A DNA stretch of 64,000 nucleotides. Origin: Chrysomallon squamiferum (taxonomy: Eukaryota; Mollusca; Gastropoda; Neomphalida; Peltospiridae). The stretch is taken from positions 11,227,083 through 11,291,082 of the forward strand of contig CM022670.1 of NCBI GenBank assembly GCA_012295275.1, given 5' to 3'. Shown here in pieces: positions 1 through 13,254 of this stretch (positions are counted from its first letter, which is position 1; every line of letters begins with the position of its first letter). The notes under the pieces were generated by a model. The model saw only the letters and a list, made by a program, of their open reading frames with translations. It searched no databases and had not been told where the DNA came from. The translations under genes and the position numbers were made by a program.

Positions 1-1031
1 ACTGCACTGCACTCAGGGAAATACAGAGAACTCTCATTTCTAAACTGGTTCAAATCCTTAAACTCAGTCAGCTTTGTTTGTACAGAAGCTAGTAAAACAG
101 TCTATCCAGCTTTCGTGCCAATTTTTAAAAAAAAAAAAAATGTTCTATTAATATAAGGTACAACTTAAATATCAACAAAAGATAACCAATGTAATAACTG
201 TTGACAGTGACAAATGAATAATTGTATAAAAAAAAAGCATTTTTTTGATTGCAAAACCATGTCTGGAAGTGTGGATGAATGGATGCCAGTGATAAATAGC
301 ATTATTTTAATCACACACAATTACACTGAGGCATGGGTGAAGTTTCTGACAGCAAATCAACATGGATGTTGTTCTAACATTTTATGGCTTAATAATAACT
401 GACAGTTTGAAACTAACAAAACATCTTTTTTTTTTTTTTTTTTAATCTTTTAATTTTATTTGGCACATTACAAAAATCAGATAATATATCAACATGACAA
501 ATACATGTAATAAATCAGAAAAAATCTTTGATCAAGGTCACAACAATGAGTTAGATATAAAATATTAATCTTATTTTGACTGGCAGCCTGAAAAACTGAA
601 GCCACTAATGTAATAAAAAAAATAAAAATAAATAAATATAAATAAAATAACAGACTTCAAAACGTGTGCTGTTATTGTCAAAAGGCAAAGATGGAATTCT
701 GGCATGCACAGACAAATTTCACTCTCTAGGGTTTCTAATGGATAATTCAGTTAAGTTATTGATTCTTTTATTTTTGCCCACAAAACACTGAATAAAAGTT
801 GTACTACGGTCATTTTTATTTGCAGCTATAGTGATTAACACAGTACTTGTGAGACGCTGGACGATTACGCCAATCAATAGTCAGTATTGATTATCTATCA
901 TGTAAACAAATAAGGAAAGAGATGCTCTGAGCCCAGGTTTGCTGCTTCGCCGAACTGATGAGGACGATTCAGTGAAATTTATTATTCACCAAGATGAAGA
1001 GAAATAAAGCTGATTTGTGTGTGTGTATATG

Positions 1032-1070
<39 letters not shown>

Positions 1071-1125
1071 ATATATATATATGTGTGTGTGTTTGTGTTT
1101 TTGTGTGTATATACATATATATATG

Positions 1126-1167
<42 letters not shown>

Positions 1168-1253
1168 TATGTATATATATATATGTATGTGTGTGTTTGT
1201 GTGTGTGTGTGTGTGTTGTGTGTGTATATGTGTGTGTGTGTGTGTCATATATA

Positions 1254-1286
<33 letters not shown>

Positions 1287-1611
1287 TGTGTGTGTGTATA
1301 TATATACATATGTGTGTGTGTGTGTGTTTGTGTGTATATAAACATATATATTTATTTTTGTGTGTGTTTTGTGTGTATATATATGTATGTTGCATGTGTG
1401 TGTGTGTGTTTGTGTGTATATATTATATGTATGTGTGTGTGACTTATATTCAGACTTCGTAAAGGTGTTGAAGTAATAAAAATAATTAAGATTTGACAGA
1501 AAATTACAAAAGAATGACAGTAGATAAACTACAAATGAAAAGCAATAATCATTTTTACATACCTTTAAAAAAAAAAAATTATATTTTATAACAAAGAAAA
1601 TAAAAACTCAC
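1..1611 (-). other. FCHSD intron 3 (partial)
   Basis: No exon is visible. It holds the TG/TA compound repeat, a 19-nt T run at about 425-443, and unique AT-rich sequence. Confidence 0.8.
1015..1441. repeat. compound (TG)n/(TA)n microsatellite, ~427 bp
   Basis: Alternating purine-pyrimidine throughout, in FCHSD intron 3. All open frames here are low-complexity artefacts. Confidence 0.98.
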
Positions 1612-1657
1612 CTGAGCATAGTCTTTTTCTAATATAGACCTCTGTCTGCTGAAAGTC
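1612..1657 (-). CDS. FCHSD2: FCHSD2-type gene, exon 3 (residues 41-56); gene continues off left edge
   Basis: Encodes (R)TFSRQRSILEKDYAQ, matching the family's RTFSQKKAAIEREYAQ. Phase 2 to 0; acceptor ctgtttcag, donor CAG|gtgagt. An 8.5-kb intron separates it from exon 2. No further exon is visible in 1-1611, so the rest of the F-BAR domain and both SH3 domains lie beyond the window. Confidence 0.95.
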
Positions 1658-1764
1658 CTGAAACAGACAGAAATAAAATTAATAAATATTAACCTAACCT
1701 ATAGAAATATCTGTCATTATTTAATTTAACTAAACAAAATAGATTAATTCTAAAACTAACATGG

Positions 1765-1768
<4 letters not shown>

Positions 1769-1857
<89 letters not shown>
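1769..1857. repeat. (TC)n microsatellite, ~89 bp
   Basis: Pure polypyrimidine tract 112 nt upstream of FCHSD exon 3 (in the sense of transcription the strand is GA). Confidence 0.98.
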
Positions 1858-1858
<1 letters not shown>

Positions 1859-2001
1859 ACACACACACTAATCTACGTCACTAATACTATTTGTTAATTT
1901 ATGTTACATATTCAAATAAAATTAATTACAAAATTACACACTGATCTCTCTCTCTCACACACATACACCACCATCACACATGTACAAATACACAGATATA
2001 C

Positions 2002-2004
<3 letters not shown>

Positions 2005-2034
<30 letters not shown>
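2005..2034. repeat. (CA)n microsatellite
   Basis: About 15 copies in FCHSD intron 2. Confidence 0.95.
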
Positions 2035-3700
2035 TTACATAATAACTTGTATACTACACACACACATAAAATTATCTATTTCATTAAAGGATTAACCTAA
2101 AAAGTAGTCATCCATGAAAAAAACCACATAACAAACATCAAAGCACTCCAAAGAGGTGATAAAGTTAACAACAGAATGCAGAATGCCAAGACAAATATGA
2201 AACAATCTTGAGATAAGAATCTAAAAATGCTTTTGAGTTAGTTCCTGTTTTCAGTAAGAGGAACAGGGTAAAAAAAAATATATATGTTCTAAAACCATAA
2301 ACAGAATACCACTGATATCTCACAAAAGTAGTATATGGAAGACAATATTTCCTTAAAACAAAACTGTGTTTTAAAAACTAAATTCACAGAGAATAATAAA
2401 AGATATTTTGAAAAATTTCAGTTAAAAAATAGTAACAGAATTTTATATTTGTGATGTTCACTTGAAAGCAAATTGTTTGTATTTAAAAAAAAAAAATAAA
2501 ATAAAAAAAAATAAAAAAATAAATAATTTTTCTATTTTGTTTTTGCAATTTTGATTTAATTTATTTGATGTGTATGTGTGTTTTTGTGTGTGTGTGTATA
2601 TATATATGTATATATATAATAATAATAAAAAATAAATATATATATTTATCTTTTCTCCTCTTTTTTTTATTTTTTATTTTTTTATTTTTTTTTTTTTTTT
2701 TTTTTTTTGTATGGATTATAAAATGTTTTTCAACTGATCATCATTTAGTTTTTACTGTTAAGGAATCCCGTTCTTAAACAAAATGTATCATCCTTCAATA
2801 AATCATAATCACTGAATACATATTTACTATCTCAGAATAATTCCCATTTTATATATATATATATGAATATGCCTCATCATCACATACTAAATGAACACTG
2901 TAACTCCTGCACAACATCTGACCTGTAATCTATCATGAACAGCATTAGCATTCCTCTGTAATTAGAGGATATCATTTTGACCAAGAAAATTAAAAAAATT
3001 AATAATAATCACAATATTTGGAATGTACATGTGCTTGTTTTTATCAGAATGGCTATCTTAGCTTCTGACAGTTTACTGGAAATCTCAATGGTTTAAAATA
3101 AATTTTAATTTTAATTTTTTTTTTTTTTTTTTTTTATGGCCATTAACATTTTATTTACGCTGAGATATTTTTTCTAATAACTTCACTCATGCTTTATCTT
3201 TTCAGCAAACATACCTTTAAAAGAAGAAAAGAAAGTCAAAAAGATATTATAAAGGAAAGAAATGCTCAAAGATCCGATCTAAAAAGATGATAAATGCATG
3301 CAATAAAGGTTAGTTTGTTTCAAACAAGATCCTTTTTTTTTTTTTTCTCCAGTCAAAAGCAACAGGACATAAAATTAATTTAGTTTAAACTCTGTGCACT
3401 GACTTCAGAAACTGCTGAAAGGTAATTTAAAATTACACAGATGGACGTGTGTGGCTGTGTTTTAAACTAATTACAAAAACAAATTCAAAATGTCAAATTA
3501 CATGACTCAGAACAATTACAAACGATTCTATCATAATTTATGTGCATTTAAACTGAGTCACAAAAAGAATGTTATACCATATTGTTAAGATAAAAATCTA
3601 TTCTGTTGTTTTTTTTTGCCTAATATTTTTCTCCAAAAGCAAAATTTAAAAAAAAAAAAAAATAATAATAATAATAATGAAATAAGCTACAAAGATGAGG

Positions 3701-3731
<31 letters not shown>

Positions 3732-3810
3732 ATCCATAGGTGGTCAAATTAAAATGATTAATTTGAGTCTGAGACTGAGGCAGCTAAATAATGGTCTATT
3801 GCTAGGATCC

Positions 3811-3844
3811 TGACCAAGACTGACCAAGACTGACCAAGACTGAC
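3811..3844. repeat. 10-bp tandem TGACCAAGAC, 3.4 copies
   Basis: Three exact copies and a partial fourth in FCHSD intron 2. Confidence 0.97.
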
Positions 3845-6477
3845 CTCAAGTGTCAATATTTCAGACAGCTGAAAATCACAGTAAGAGTCAACTTGGGATT
3901 AAACAAGGGAGTCATTTTGATCTTTTGGAATAATGTTAAAGCTGTTAATAAGAATACCAACCTTTGAACAATACTGTAAACATTTTTACTTGAATTTCAT
4001 AAATGGTTCAGGCTGGTTTCAGCCATGACAGTCAAAAAAAAAAAAAAAAAATTTTAAAAGAGGAAAAAGAAAAAGAGAAAAAACAAAATGAAAAGAATAT
4101 AAAGCATTATAACTAAAATTCACAATTTTCCACAAAATATTGTAGCTCTCTAATGATTATCAACCACACCAGTTATTTTAGAGATGTCAAACATCAATAA
4201 AATCAATAATGTTTGTTAATGTGTTGTTTTAATTAGAAAAAATGCTAGAGATTGATAAAGGATTCTGCATTCATTCTATAATGGCCTCACTTTTATCAAT
4301 ATAAAGGACTTGTACCTTGTTTGTTTTTTTTTGTGGTTTTTTTTTTAAAATACAACAGCACTGAATCATATAAAACAATCCAGACCATCACTAAACTGGA
4401 ATTCATCCAAAATTTAATGATTTTGGAAGCCTAACAATTTTATCAAGAAGCTAAATGTAAACCTCAGTAAACTCTCCAAACTGAACATTTTTAGTTTCTC
4501 CATTCATTGTTTGGTTTCGAGAAGTTTCGTGGTATTAACAATGGCTGGTCTATAAATTCAAAGGAAACAATAACTCGAAAATACATGCGCTATATTCAGA
4601 CTGTTTGTTAACAGACCATATGCTCACTTTAACCTATTATATAAATATACATCGTGCCAAATAATAGCATTAGTACACCTCATTCCATGTAATCAAATCA
4701 TGCATAATTTATGTCTCGTGTTTTTTTGTCTAAAACAAGACCACCTTGTCTACCCTGACATTGTACAATTACTGTCTGGATCAATCTGATACTGAAAATA
4801 GAAAAATGCTTTAAAAATAGTAATTAATTTTTATTTTCATATGGCTGACACCTAAAGAAAAGTTAAGGGATTTAACAGAAAATGAATAATATATCTGCTG
4901 CTCTTTCTCTAAAATATATATTTTATTATTATTATTGTTGTTATTGTTGTTGTTTTCTTTTTGTTTCTTACTTTATTACTATTATTTTAATTTTCTAATG
5001 CTGAAAGTCATTAATATTTTTCAGTCATTTAACATTATCACTTGAAAACAATACAGAACCAAGTTTAATAAGATCACATGAATGTTTTTCTGTCAAGCTA
5101 ATCTTAAAACATTTTCCTCCTTATTATGATCATTCTGTTTACAAATGAACATGCATTAAAGGTACAAAAACACAGTCAGTCACTTAAGTGTGCATATATA
5201 GCCAGTGAAAAATAAAATATATAAACCTGACTAAAATGTGACTATCAACACTGATGTATATTTAAATACACAGGTTAAAAATCAGCTACTCCATTCCCTC
5301 TGAATACCAGTGATATTATTAAACAGATATTTGGTTATAAACCAGCCTGTCCTATCCCCACTGCAATCTCTTATCAAGATAACAAACATTAGTTTTTTTA
5401 GAAAGTATTATTTTTAATGGTATGCTGCATTTGCTGATAAAGCTTCATGACTGCATATTCTAATTTGATCAGTTGAATAATATTAATATCAGAACTAGAA
5501 CAGCTTAAATAGCATCTGTTACTGCTGTATAAACGATTACTGACACTGCTGGTTATAATACACTCAATGAAAATCTTCACTGAAATAATAGTATATTATT
5601 ATATTAATGTTTGAAATCTTCAGCAAAAAGCATCAATACCACTGACAGTGGTATTATGTAATCAGTGAAAAATCTTCAGTGAAATAATACAATAACCATA
5701 ATATAACAAATATAATAATAATGTTTGACATGCTCAGTGAAATATGAAATTAATGATTTAAAACAACACAAAATAAACAGCTGAACTAGTCATCAACTTA
5801 AAAAATAAAAATTTGATTTATTCTAATTTTGTCTTCTGCATCAACAAACATTTCATCACTACATTTTTAAACTTCATAAATAAATATTATGACAAGATTT
5901 TTTTCTTCTTCTTCTTCTTCTTCTTCTGCAGAATATGATTCCTTCCATTCTCAAGGCAAAGATAATATTTCTAAAAATGCTCCTAGGTAAAAAGGGTAAT
6001 TTTCTTTTCTGAGAAACCAGCAGTTATTATTACAGTGAATTTAATTGGTGTGAATTACTATATATAAACACAAGTCTTAGAACTTGGGTTTTTTTTTTTT
6101 TCCCTGAAACCACAAACAGCAGCAGATATTTTGAGACTTCTCAGGAACCATTTCAAACTCTTCAGGTGCCATGGTTAATTTTAAATATAATTAATTCAAT
6201 GCTATTATTAGCATTAAAAAGTCATTCATAAGAAATTTAAACTAGTTTTAATTCTTTAGATTATCAAGGAGAAGAAAATGGAGAAAGATGAAAAACATAA
6301 TTGGGAAATTAAAAACATACATCTTGGCAATAAACAGTGGTAGTATTTATAGATTTCTGGAAACTGATATTATAATGGGTACAAAAAAATAATGTTCAGT
6401 AGTAACTGCTAAAAAATTAATTAAACTGTGATGTAATTCAGTATTGATATAAAACAACTGTACACATAACAATATTA

Positions 6478-6480
<3 letters not shown>

Positions 6481-6526
<46 letters not shown>
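6481..6526. repeat. (TG)n microsatellite, 23 copies
   Basis: Uninterrupted TG run in FCHSD intron 2. Confidence 0.98.
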
Positions 6527-6527
<1 letters not shown>

Positions 6528-7745
6528 TTGAGTGAATATTCACATTTATGTTAAAATAAATATAGCTATGATTTTAAACTCTGAACTATTATGAAAAGTA
6601 TATTTTACAAATTGTAATGGACTAGTTTACCTTTACTATCCAAATGTCTGAATTTATTTAAAATGTGAAAAATAAAAATAAAACAACAGGTGGGACATAA
6701 CAAGAAATCGTGGACTTTATTTATACAAACGTTTGAAACGTGTAACAACTCATTGTCTGATACTGCTGCCACTGTGCTAGTGTATTTTGCTTTTTTGTTT
6801 GTTGTTGTGTATTTTGTGATGCAAACCCATCAAAACTTCACACCTAAAGTCAGGTGTCAAACAGCCATCACAGCAGTATTGACCAATGAACTGAGTAATT
6901 TAACATCAGCAGACTCATGATATGTTAACAGATGACTGATTTCATTGCTCTATCATAAAACTTCAACATGAGAAAGTATACTTTCAGTTTCATCTCATTA
7001 AAAACAAAACAAAATTAATTGTTTCCTAATATATAATATGCTTAATTTGAACCAAATGAAAATAAATATTGCTTTTGCAAATAAAAATGTCAAAGATACA
7101 AAAGTAATGTTTGTTTATCATCAAAAATTCTGTAAAAACTGATACACTTTAGTACAGAATTATTATAAATAATAATTTATTATTTTATCCTGTAAGGAAA
7201 TGCAAATGCAAGAATATGATCTAATTTAAAAAAACAAAACAGACATTAATAACAAATATAAACTATATACTGTCCTCACGAATTCCCATTATTTTTGTAT
7301 CAAACAACACTGACAGCATGTTCTAGCCGAGATTCATTAGAAAGTTGTTGTTTTTTGTTGTTGTTCTTTTCCCAAGTATAATGAAGAAGGCTAAGAACAA
7401 AGAGAAATGATAGTCACACTGACACACAGCAGTGTCTGATACAGAATTAGGTCTTCATGGAGACACTAGCTGACACTGAAATCAAAACACACTGTTTATG
7501 GCTATTGCTCCATATCTGTAGCTGTATTTTTGCTATTTTTATGTTATTACTACACAGCCCAAAAATATAAATAAATAAAAAGAAGAAGAAAGAATAAATA
7601 ACCAAATTGTTATTCTCCAACTAATTCCTTTTTTTTTTTTTTTTCTGTTTGGAACTCTGATATAATGTTTTATTCAGAAATTGTCAAAGTAATCTAATAA
7701 GAAGACAATTTTATAATTCTGTGTTCTGGACAGAACATCAGCATA

Positions 7746-7792
7746 TATAATAATTATTATTATTATTATTATTTTTACTATTATTATAATTA

Positions 7793-7854
<62 letters not shown>

Positions 7855-7855
7855 T
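7746..7855. repeat. (ATT)n microsatellite, interrupted
   Basis: About 110 bp of ATT triplets with ATC and GTT interruptions. Confidence 0.95.
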
Positions 7856-9750
7856 CTTGTTAATATTTTTCCTTTTAATGAAACAGCCATTTTTTTCTGA
7901 ACAAATTACCAAATTTAGGTGCCATTTTTGTATTATTATCTCAAATGACAAAGGTTGTGGCTAAGCTCAGCAAATGATGTGTACGACTAACACATTATTC
8001 TACCAATACCACTAAGACAACTGAGTTAGTTAGCGTGACGCAGAACTGTCAAGTCACTGCAGCAAACCCGTCGGCCATTTTCAGAGACAAAACAAGCCAA
8101 ATCCAGTTTCTGTCCAGAAGTGCTATACAACAGAAAGAGGCCTCTGTATCAGATGACTAACAACAGAAACCTCCATATCAGATATCTTGTTGACAGACAG
8201 AAAGTAACAGCCCAACAAAAAACATTCTTCAAAAAGATTTATTTACAAGGAAATATTCAGCACTAATGGCTTCAGTTCAACTTTTTCTCTTATTTTTTAT
8301 TTTTTATTTTTAAAATGGAAGGAACTGAAAAAGAATTATTGTGTTATCAGTATCATATTTCAAATTTTTTCTTTTTTGTTGTTTGTTTTTGCAGTGAATG
8401 TCTTTTTAATGTTAACAATTAATATTTCAGTTCATGTGATTATTACACAGAGAAGAAAAAAATATATGATGACATTCTATGTTTTTAAGGAGGGTTTTTT
8501 TTTTAGATTCAGGATTATATTTTTTTTAAAGCACAGAAAAGTAAATAAATAAATAAAATAAAATAAAATAAAATTATTTCAATAATAAAAATAATTACCA
8601 TAACTTTCAAACATGAACAACAACAAAAATAATTTAAAACTATAAAAACAAAATGAAATGAAATAAAAATAAAATAAAATAAAATAATTATAAAATGTAC
8701 TGTGTAACAAATATAAATAACACTTGAAACATCTGAATATATCCTATTCAGTGATATCTTTATTTATCTGCACTTAATAATGGACCCGCAGTCACACATA
8801 GTTGTCCATCATAACAAAAAATTTATTTTTAAGGCATTAGAAATTATGTTTATCTACTTAAGTAAAACATTACATAAAGTATTTCCTAATGTTTGACACA
8901 GTGATGATGTATTTGTTTATAAATAATATATAAATTATCTTCATTGCTTAGCACAGACATGATGGATTTGACCTGTACAGTCCTGGTTGCATACCATCAT
9001 AACTACACAGTTACTAACCAGACATGTTGATAACCTGAACACACTGAATGACATTAGCCATCATAAAAATGACCTGTATTCAAAAGGGCACCAAGCCCAC
9101 AACTTTTTCCTGCCACAAATTGCAGACAATATTTAACGAGAGTTGTTCTCACACAGAAAGATGTACCATTCCTCTCCTTTGATCAATAAATAATTTGAAT
9201 AATAATGTGACCATCATTTCTGCAGTTGGTCATCCAAATGAGGGTATCACTGATGTGTTTAATATAATCAAGCTGAAAGTTATTAAGTTATTATTAAACC
9301 CGTCTGTGTGAGTTAAATGTGTTGTGACACTGAAGATCAGTGAATGTTAGATTGTGACATTACAGGCTTACTGAACATAATAAATGGATAAAAGGAAATA
9401 TTTATTTGTCTAATGAAATGAAATTAGTGTAAAGCATTTATTGACAATATAAAGAAAATTATGAAATGGTTGTTATTGATGAAAAGATTTTTTTTTTTTT
9501 TTTTTTTTTTTTAATAGTGAATATTAATGAAAGATATTTTCAGATAAAACAATTTAAAAAGAAATGATCTTATTAATAATTGTTTACAGCTCTCTAATTA
9601 AATAAATACTTCACACACCTGTATTTTAAGACTGATTCAAGAAAAGTAATCAGATGTGTTTTAGAAAATAATTAATTATATTAAATGCAGGTTCACTGAT
9701 ATGAACTGAGCAGTGTATTTTCTATTTTTTTATTATTATCTTTTTTTTTT

Positions 9751-9751
<1 letters not shown>

Positions 9752-9804
<53 letters not shown>

Positions 9805-9920
9805 CACACACATACACACACACATATATATAAATATATATAAAATAAAAAATCTACATTTATTCAGTTTCATCTATAAATTCGTATCTTTTTTCTTTAT
9901 CCAGATCTCTCAGCATTATC

Positions 9921-9960
<40 letters not shown>

Positions 9961-9961
9961 T
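9752..9961. repeat. (TA)/(CA) and (TTA)n microsatellites
   Basis: CA run at about 9760-9788 followed by TA and CA segments, then TTA triplets at 9919-9961. The frame across them is low-complexity. Confidence 0.93.
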
Positions 9962-10204
9962 AAATTGTACATTTTACTTTACATGTATTTCTTACAATTA
10001 TACACAGAAACACATATAACGAAAAATGATAATAAAATATACAGTGTATGTAAACGTATATGTGCGTGTAACTAAAAAAGTGGGCGTGATACAGTACAAA
10101 CAAGCCCCCTATTTGACCGACGAACGCTTATCAGCTGATGACAGAAAAAAAACACTTAGAAGATATTAACAATTAATCGGGTGATAAGTTCTATACATAC
10201 ATAC

Positions 10205-10302
10205 CTAATATCTTCCAACAGGTCACATTCCTGTTGATGTTTTGTCTGAAGTTTACTCACTTGTTCTGTATGAATATTTTTTAAGGCAACAGTTGGTTTT
10301 AC
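10205..10302 (-). CDS. FCHSD2: FCHSD2-type gene, exon 2 (residues 9-41, F-BAR start)
   Basis: Encodes VKPTVALKNIHTEQVSKLQT then KHQQECDLLEDI. The family has VKVTQELKNIQVEQMTKLQA then KHQAECDLLEDM. Phase 0 to 2; acceptor ctttttag, donor TTAG|gtatgt. It forms the first part of the F-BAR helix. Confidence 0.96.
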
Positions 10303-10444
10303 CTAAAAAGAAAAATAATAAATTTTAATATGTAATACTAATAATATTAATAATAATAATATAACTTGTCGAAACATTTTAATTTCTTCCTGTTGAAAGA
10401 GATCTACACATCACTGACAACGTTGTTTAATTAACACCACATAC

Positions 10445-10468
10445 CTTTCGAGGAGGAGGCTGCTGCAT
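10445..10468 (-). CDS. FCHSD2: FCHSD2/Nervous-wreck type gene, exon 1 (residues 1-8)
   Basis: Encodes MQQPPPRK and splices at AAG|gtatgt in phase 0; vertebrate FCHSD2 begins MQPPPRK. F-BAR and double-SH3 proteins of this family bind membranes and promote actin assembly through WASP, in endocytosis and at synapses. This ATG is the fourth in the visible leader; the choice rests on the protein match. The two short upstream ORFs are listed separately. Confidence 0.93.
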
Positions 10469-10502
10469 GTTGCATGCGAAAACATTCCGTAAAATCCGAC
10501 AC

Positions 10503-10534
10503 TCAACTAAGATTCATGTTGTGGTATCCGCCAT
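10503..10534 (-). promoter_or_regulatory. two overlapping short upstream ORFs in FCHSD leader
   Basis: Reading leftward, ATG at 10534 gives MADTT and TGA (10534-10514), and ATG at 10517 gives MNLS and TGA (10517-10503), overlapping as ATGA. The first ATG lies in a CATGGCGGA sequence resembling a YY1 site. A third, out-of-frame ATG at 10475 lies 7 nt before the true start. Together they would be expected to lower or regulate initiation at 10468 if transcription starts upstream. Confidence 0.5.
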
Positions 10535-10626
10535 GCAAAAACTAGGCTATTCCGTTTTCCTCCTTCGGGAAAAACCGAACCGAGGGAGGTGACCGGCACT
10601 GCAAACGTTTGCGTTTCTGTTTACAT

Positions 10627-10629
<3 letters not shown>

Positions 10630-10667
<38 letters not shown>

Positions 10668-10696
10668 CTAGTATTATGCTCAGTCTGTTCACGCGT

Positions 10697-10732
<36 letters not shown>
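10630..10732. repeat. 36-nt T tract and (TAA)n, upstream of FCHSD exon 1
   Basis: T run 10630-10665, then TAA triplets at 10699-10731. On the transcribed strand the tract is poly(A). Confidence 0.95.
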
Positions 10733-10821
10733 TAGTATAAATAAAGAAATATTTCGATTTTTCATTTCTTATTTTCTTTTCCTTCATATTTATTTATTTA
10801 TCTGTCGATGGTTTTCTGGGG

Positions 10822-10858
<37 letters not shown>

Positions 10859-11419
10859 ACAAATACAAATAAACACACAGACACAAACATACCACATATA
10901 CACAAACTCACACGGACATCCACAACACACCCACACACGCGCATACACGCAAACAAAAATACGCATATACACATTCAAACATGCAAGCACAGAATCATAA
11001 ATGTATATATATATATATATACATACATATGCACAGACAATAGAGCTTATCGATTTTTGTTTAACAATTTAATTTTGCTTTATAATATATATATATATAT
11101 ATATTAAATTAATAATAAAAACAAGTTTTGTCGTGGTTCTTACAGGAGTTAAGGCCCCTTATTTCAGACTTAATTATTGATTCTCGTTAAGATGTTTTCA
11201 GATTCATTAGAAACATTTGTAATATAGAGCAAAAGTAATACATGGATTTATTTTAATAATTTATCAAACTCGTTAATCTTTTGTTATTTAATTTTAGAAT
11301 TAGAAAATGTTGTGTTCCTGAATTTAATCAAATAAATAAATAAAAATAGAATTTTAAAATATTAAACTAATTTTTGTTATTTTTTAGTAAACAACATTAA
11401 TAAATAAATAAATAAAATA

Positions 11420-11427
11420 AATAATAC

Positions 11428-11476
<49 letters not shown>
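11420..11476. repeat. (AAT)n microsatellite
   Basis: About 18 triplets in intergenic DNA. Confidence 0.95.
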
Positions 11477-11478
<2 letters not shown>

Positions 11479-12205
11479 GCCCAAATAAAAATTATTAATG
11501 AGTGTGAAAAAGTTTCACTCTCTCTCTTTACCTTTAGATGATATTTTATCTGATATTTTTCAATTTCTGTCGTATCAAAGTTTCTATAAACAACATAATA
11601 TTTCCACTTTTCAGTGGATTTGTGTGTGGGTGTGTGGGTGTTAATTAGTTTTCCCTTTCAAACGCAAGCTGTGAAATAATTAATATAAAAAATGTAAGTT
11701 GCAAACATCCACAAAATGGTTTACGTTTATCAAATCTGAAATTTCGTGTATTTTTCACATTTTAGACTATATAATAATTTTAAACTTCAAAAATAATTGT
11801 CATTTCATTTTGGTGATAAGGAAAAAAAAAAATTGAATATTAAATAGATTCGAAAACCTAAATAGCTTTCCCTTGCAGCTTTTATCAGAGAATCAACCAT
11901 TTTAAAGCAAAGTTAGTTGATATAACATATTGTATAATGGTGTATATTCATTTTATTTATTGTTTTTTTTTTTAGAAGACTAAGTTTTTCACAAACTAGT
12001 TGATGACCGAGTCGAGAACGTTTGAAATGTAATAAATAAACGTTCGTTTAATTTGGTTCAAAGAGAAATCAGCTTTAACAGCGTTCTCAAGCAGATGTTT
12101 ACATACGTATATAAGCGTTACGAGAGAAAACAGAATTACTATCAGACCCTGCATGGTTTGTATAGTACCAGAGCTCTTCCTGTCTGCGTAAAAACACACA
12201 CTTAC

Positions 12206-12244
12206 CTCATCGCAAGCTGATCGGAAACATAGAACGTGCACCAT
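12206..12244 (-). CDS. possible alternative first exon of the FCHSD2-type gene
   Basis: ATG plus 12 codons, MVHVLCFRSACDE, followed by a perfect donor GAG|gtaagt in phase 0. That phase joins in frame to FCHSD exon 2. It sits 1.7 kb upstream of exon 1 in a patch with more CpG than its surroundings. No homologue of the peptide is known to me, so it could be fortuitous. Confidence 0.3.
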
Positions 12245-13254
12245 TTAGATATATTCCAGTGCGATTCATTCCTTGCTCGTTCGTCTTTGACTTCCCGCTA
12301 TATCAACAGTTTGTCATAGTAACGTGTGCACTCAATAATTAATACTCAAATACAAGCTTTAATTGTTTTATTTTTAAGATACGAAAACTTGTATTTATGA
12401 GTTGCACAAAAACAAGCCACACCTGAGAAAAGGCTGAAAGTTTTATTGTACGCAGTTTGGAACGCGCGAGTTCGGAAGCTGCAGATTTATTTCGCGTAAT
12501 GGTTAAAACAGTGAGAGGTATCCATGCAACACACCTTTCTAACACTTGGATTACATTAGCAACAGAAAAGACACTAATTATTCTGTCAGGGGTAAAATGT
12601 CTTATGTTTGTACAGAAAAAAAAAAAAAAAAAAAAAAGAGAAGACAAAAAAAAATTGTTGAAATAAGGTGCCGTTGTGGGGAAAAAAGGAGAAAGAGCTT
12701 GTTTTTGTGTAAAGCTCATTTGAGACTGTTTTGAAGACGTGCGTATGTAATAAATTTTCCTGAACTTGTATCTTGGGAAAGTACATAAAAAACGACAGAG
12801 GCAAGTCATTTGGGAAGGGAAGCCGATATTAAATTTCAAAACGGTACATGATGAATAATTATAAGAGTCTGTTGAATAGATATATTAAAATAAGAAACAA
12901 AAGTAATATATAAGAGGTTCAAAAGAATATATATATATATATATAAAAAAGGAAGAACATTCTGTTTCAAATTAATTCTTTAAAGATTTAAAATAATTAT
13001 TTTTTTCTTTTTTTTTTTAGAATATTCAGAAATAAAACATCAATAATAATACTGAAGAAGTGTTATATGTATATATATATATATATATATATGCGCGAGT
13101 GTTTTTATAAATATAGTCTTTGTTTGGTTTTAATTTTGTTATAACTTTTTTTCTGTGCAAAACAGAATTGATTTGTAAAATAGAAAATAATTATGAGAAT
13201 TTTAAATATCTTTATTGTAGAGATTCTTAATTTTCATTATGACCACCGTCATTA

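Larger units (their letters stand above)
1658..10204 (-). other. FCHSD intron 2 (8.5 kb)
   Basis: Long 5' intron of AT-rich unique sequence with many homopolymer and di/trinucleotide runs. I see no exon, RNA gene or intact transposon. Confidence 0.8.
10667..13254. other. FCHSD 5' flank and intergenic DNA
   Basis: TA/CA microsatellites at 10.83-11.1 kb, an AAT run at 11.42 kb, and a modest rise in CpG at 12.0-12.8 kb containing the candidate alternative exon. The 166-codon minus-strand frame at 12339-12839 is a low-complexity read-through of a 23-nt A run with no recognisable domain. Confidence 0.6.

Noticed and set aside
986-1462. Long open frames on both strands (CVCVCV, HTHTHT)
   Set aside because: They are translations of the TG/TA microsatellite with no sequence complexity.
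12310-12326. X-box (RFX)-like string near GTTTGTCATAGTAACG
   Set aside because: Only the AGTAAC half fits the consensus, and the site is upstream of FCHSD rather than the ciliary gene CSPP1.
12339-12839. 166-codon minus-strand ORF
   Set aside because: It runs through a 23-nt homopolymer (poly-F), with no recognisable domain, no splice context and no family resemblance.
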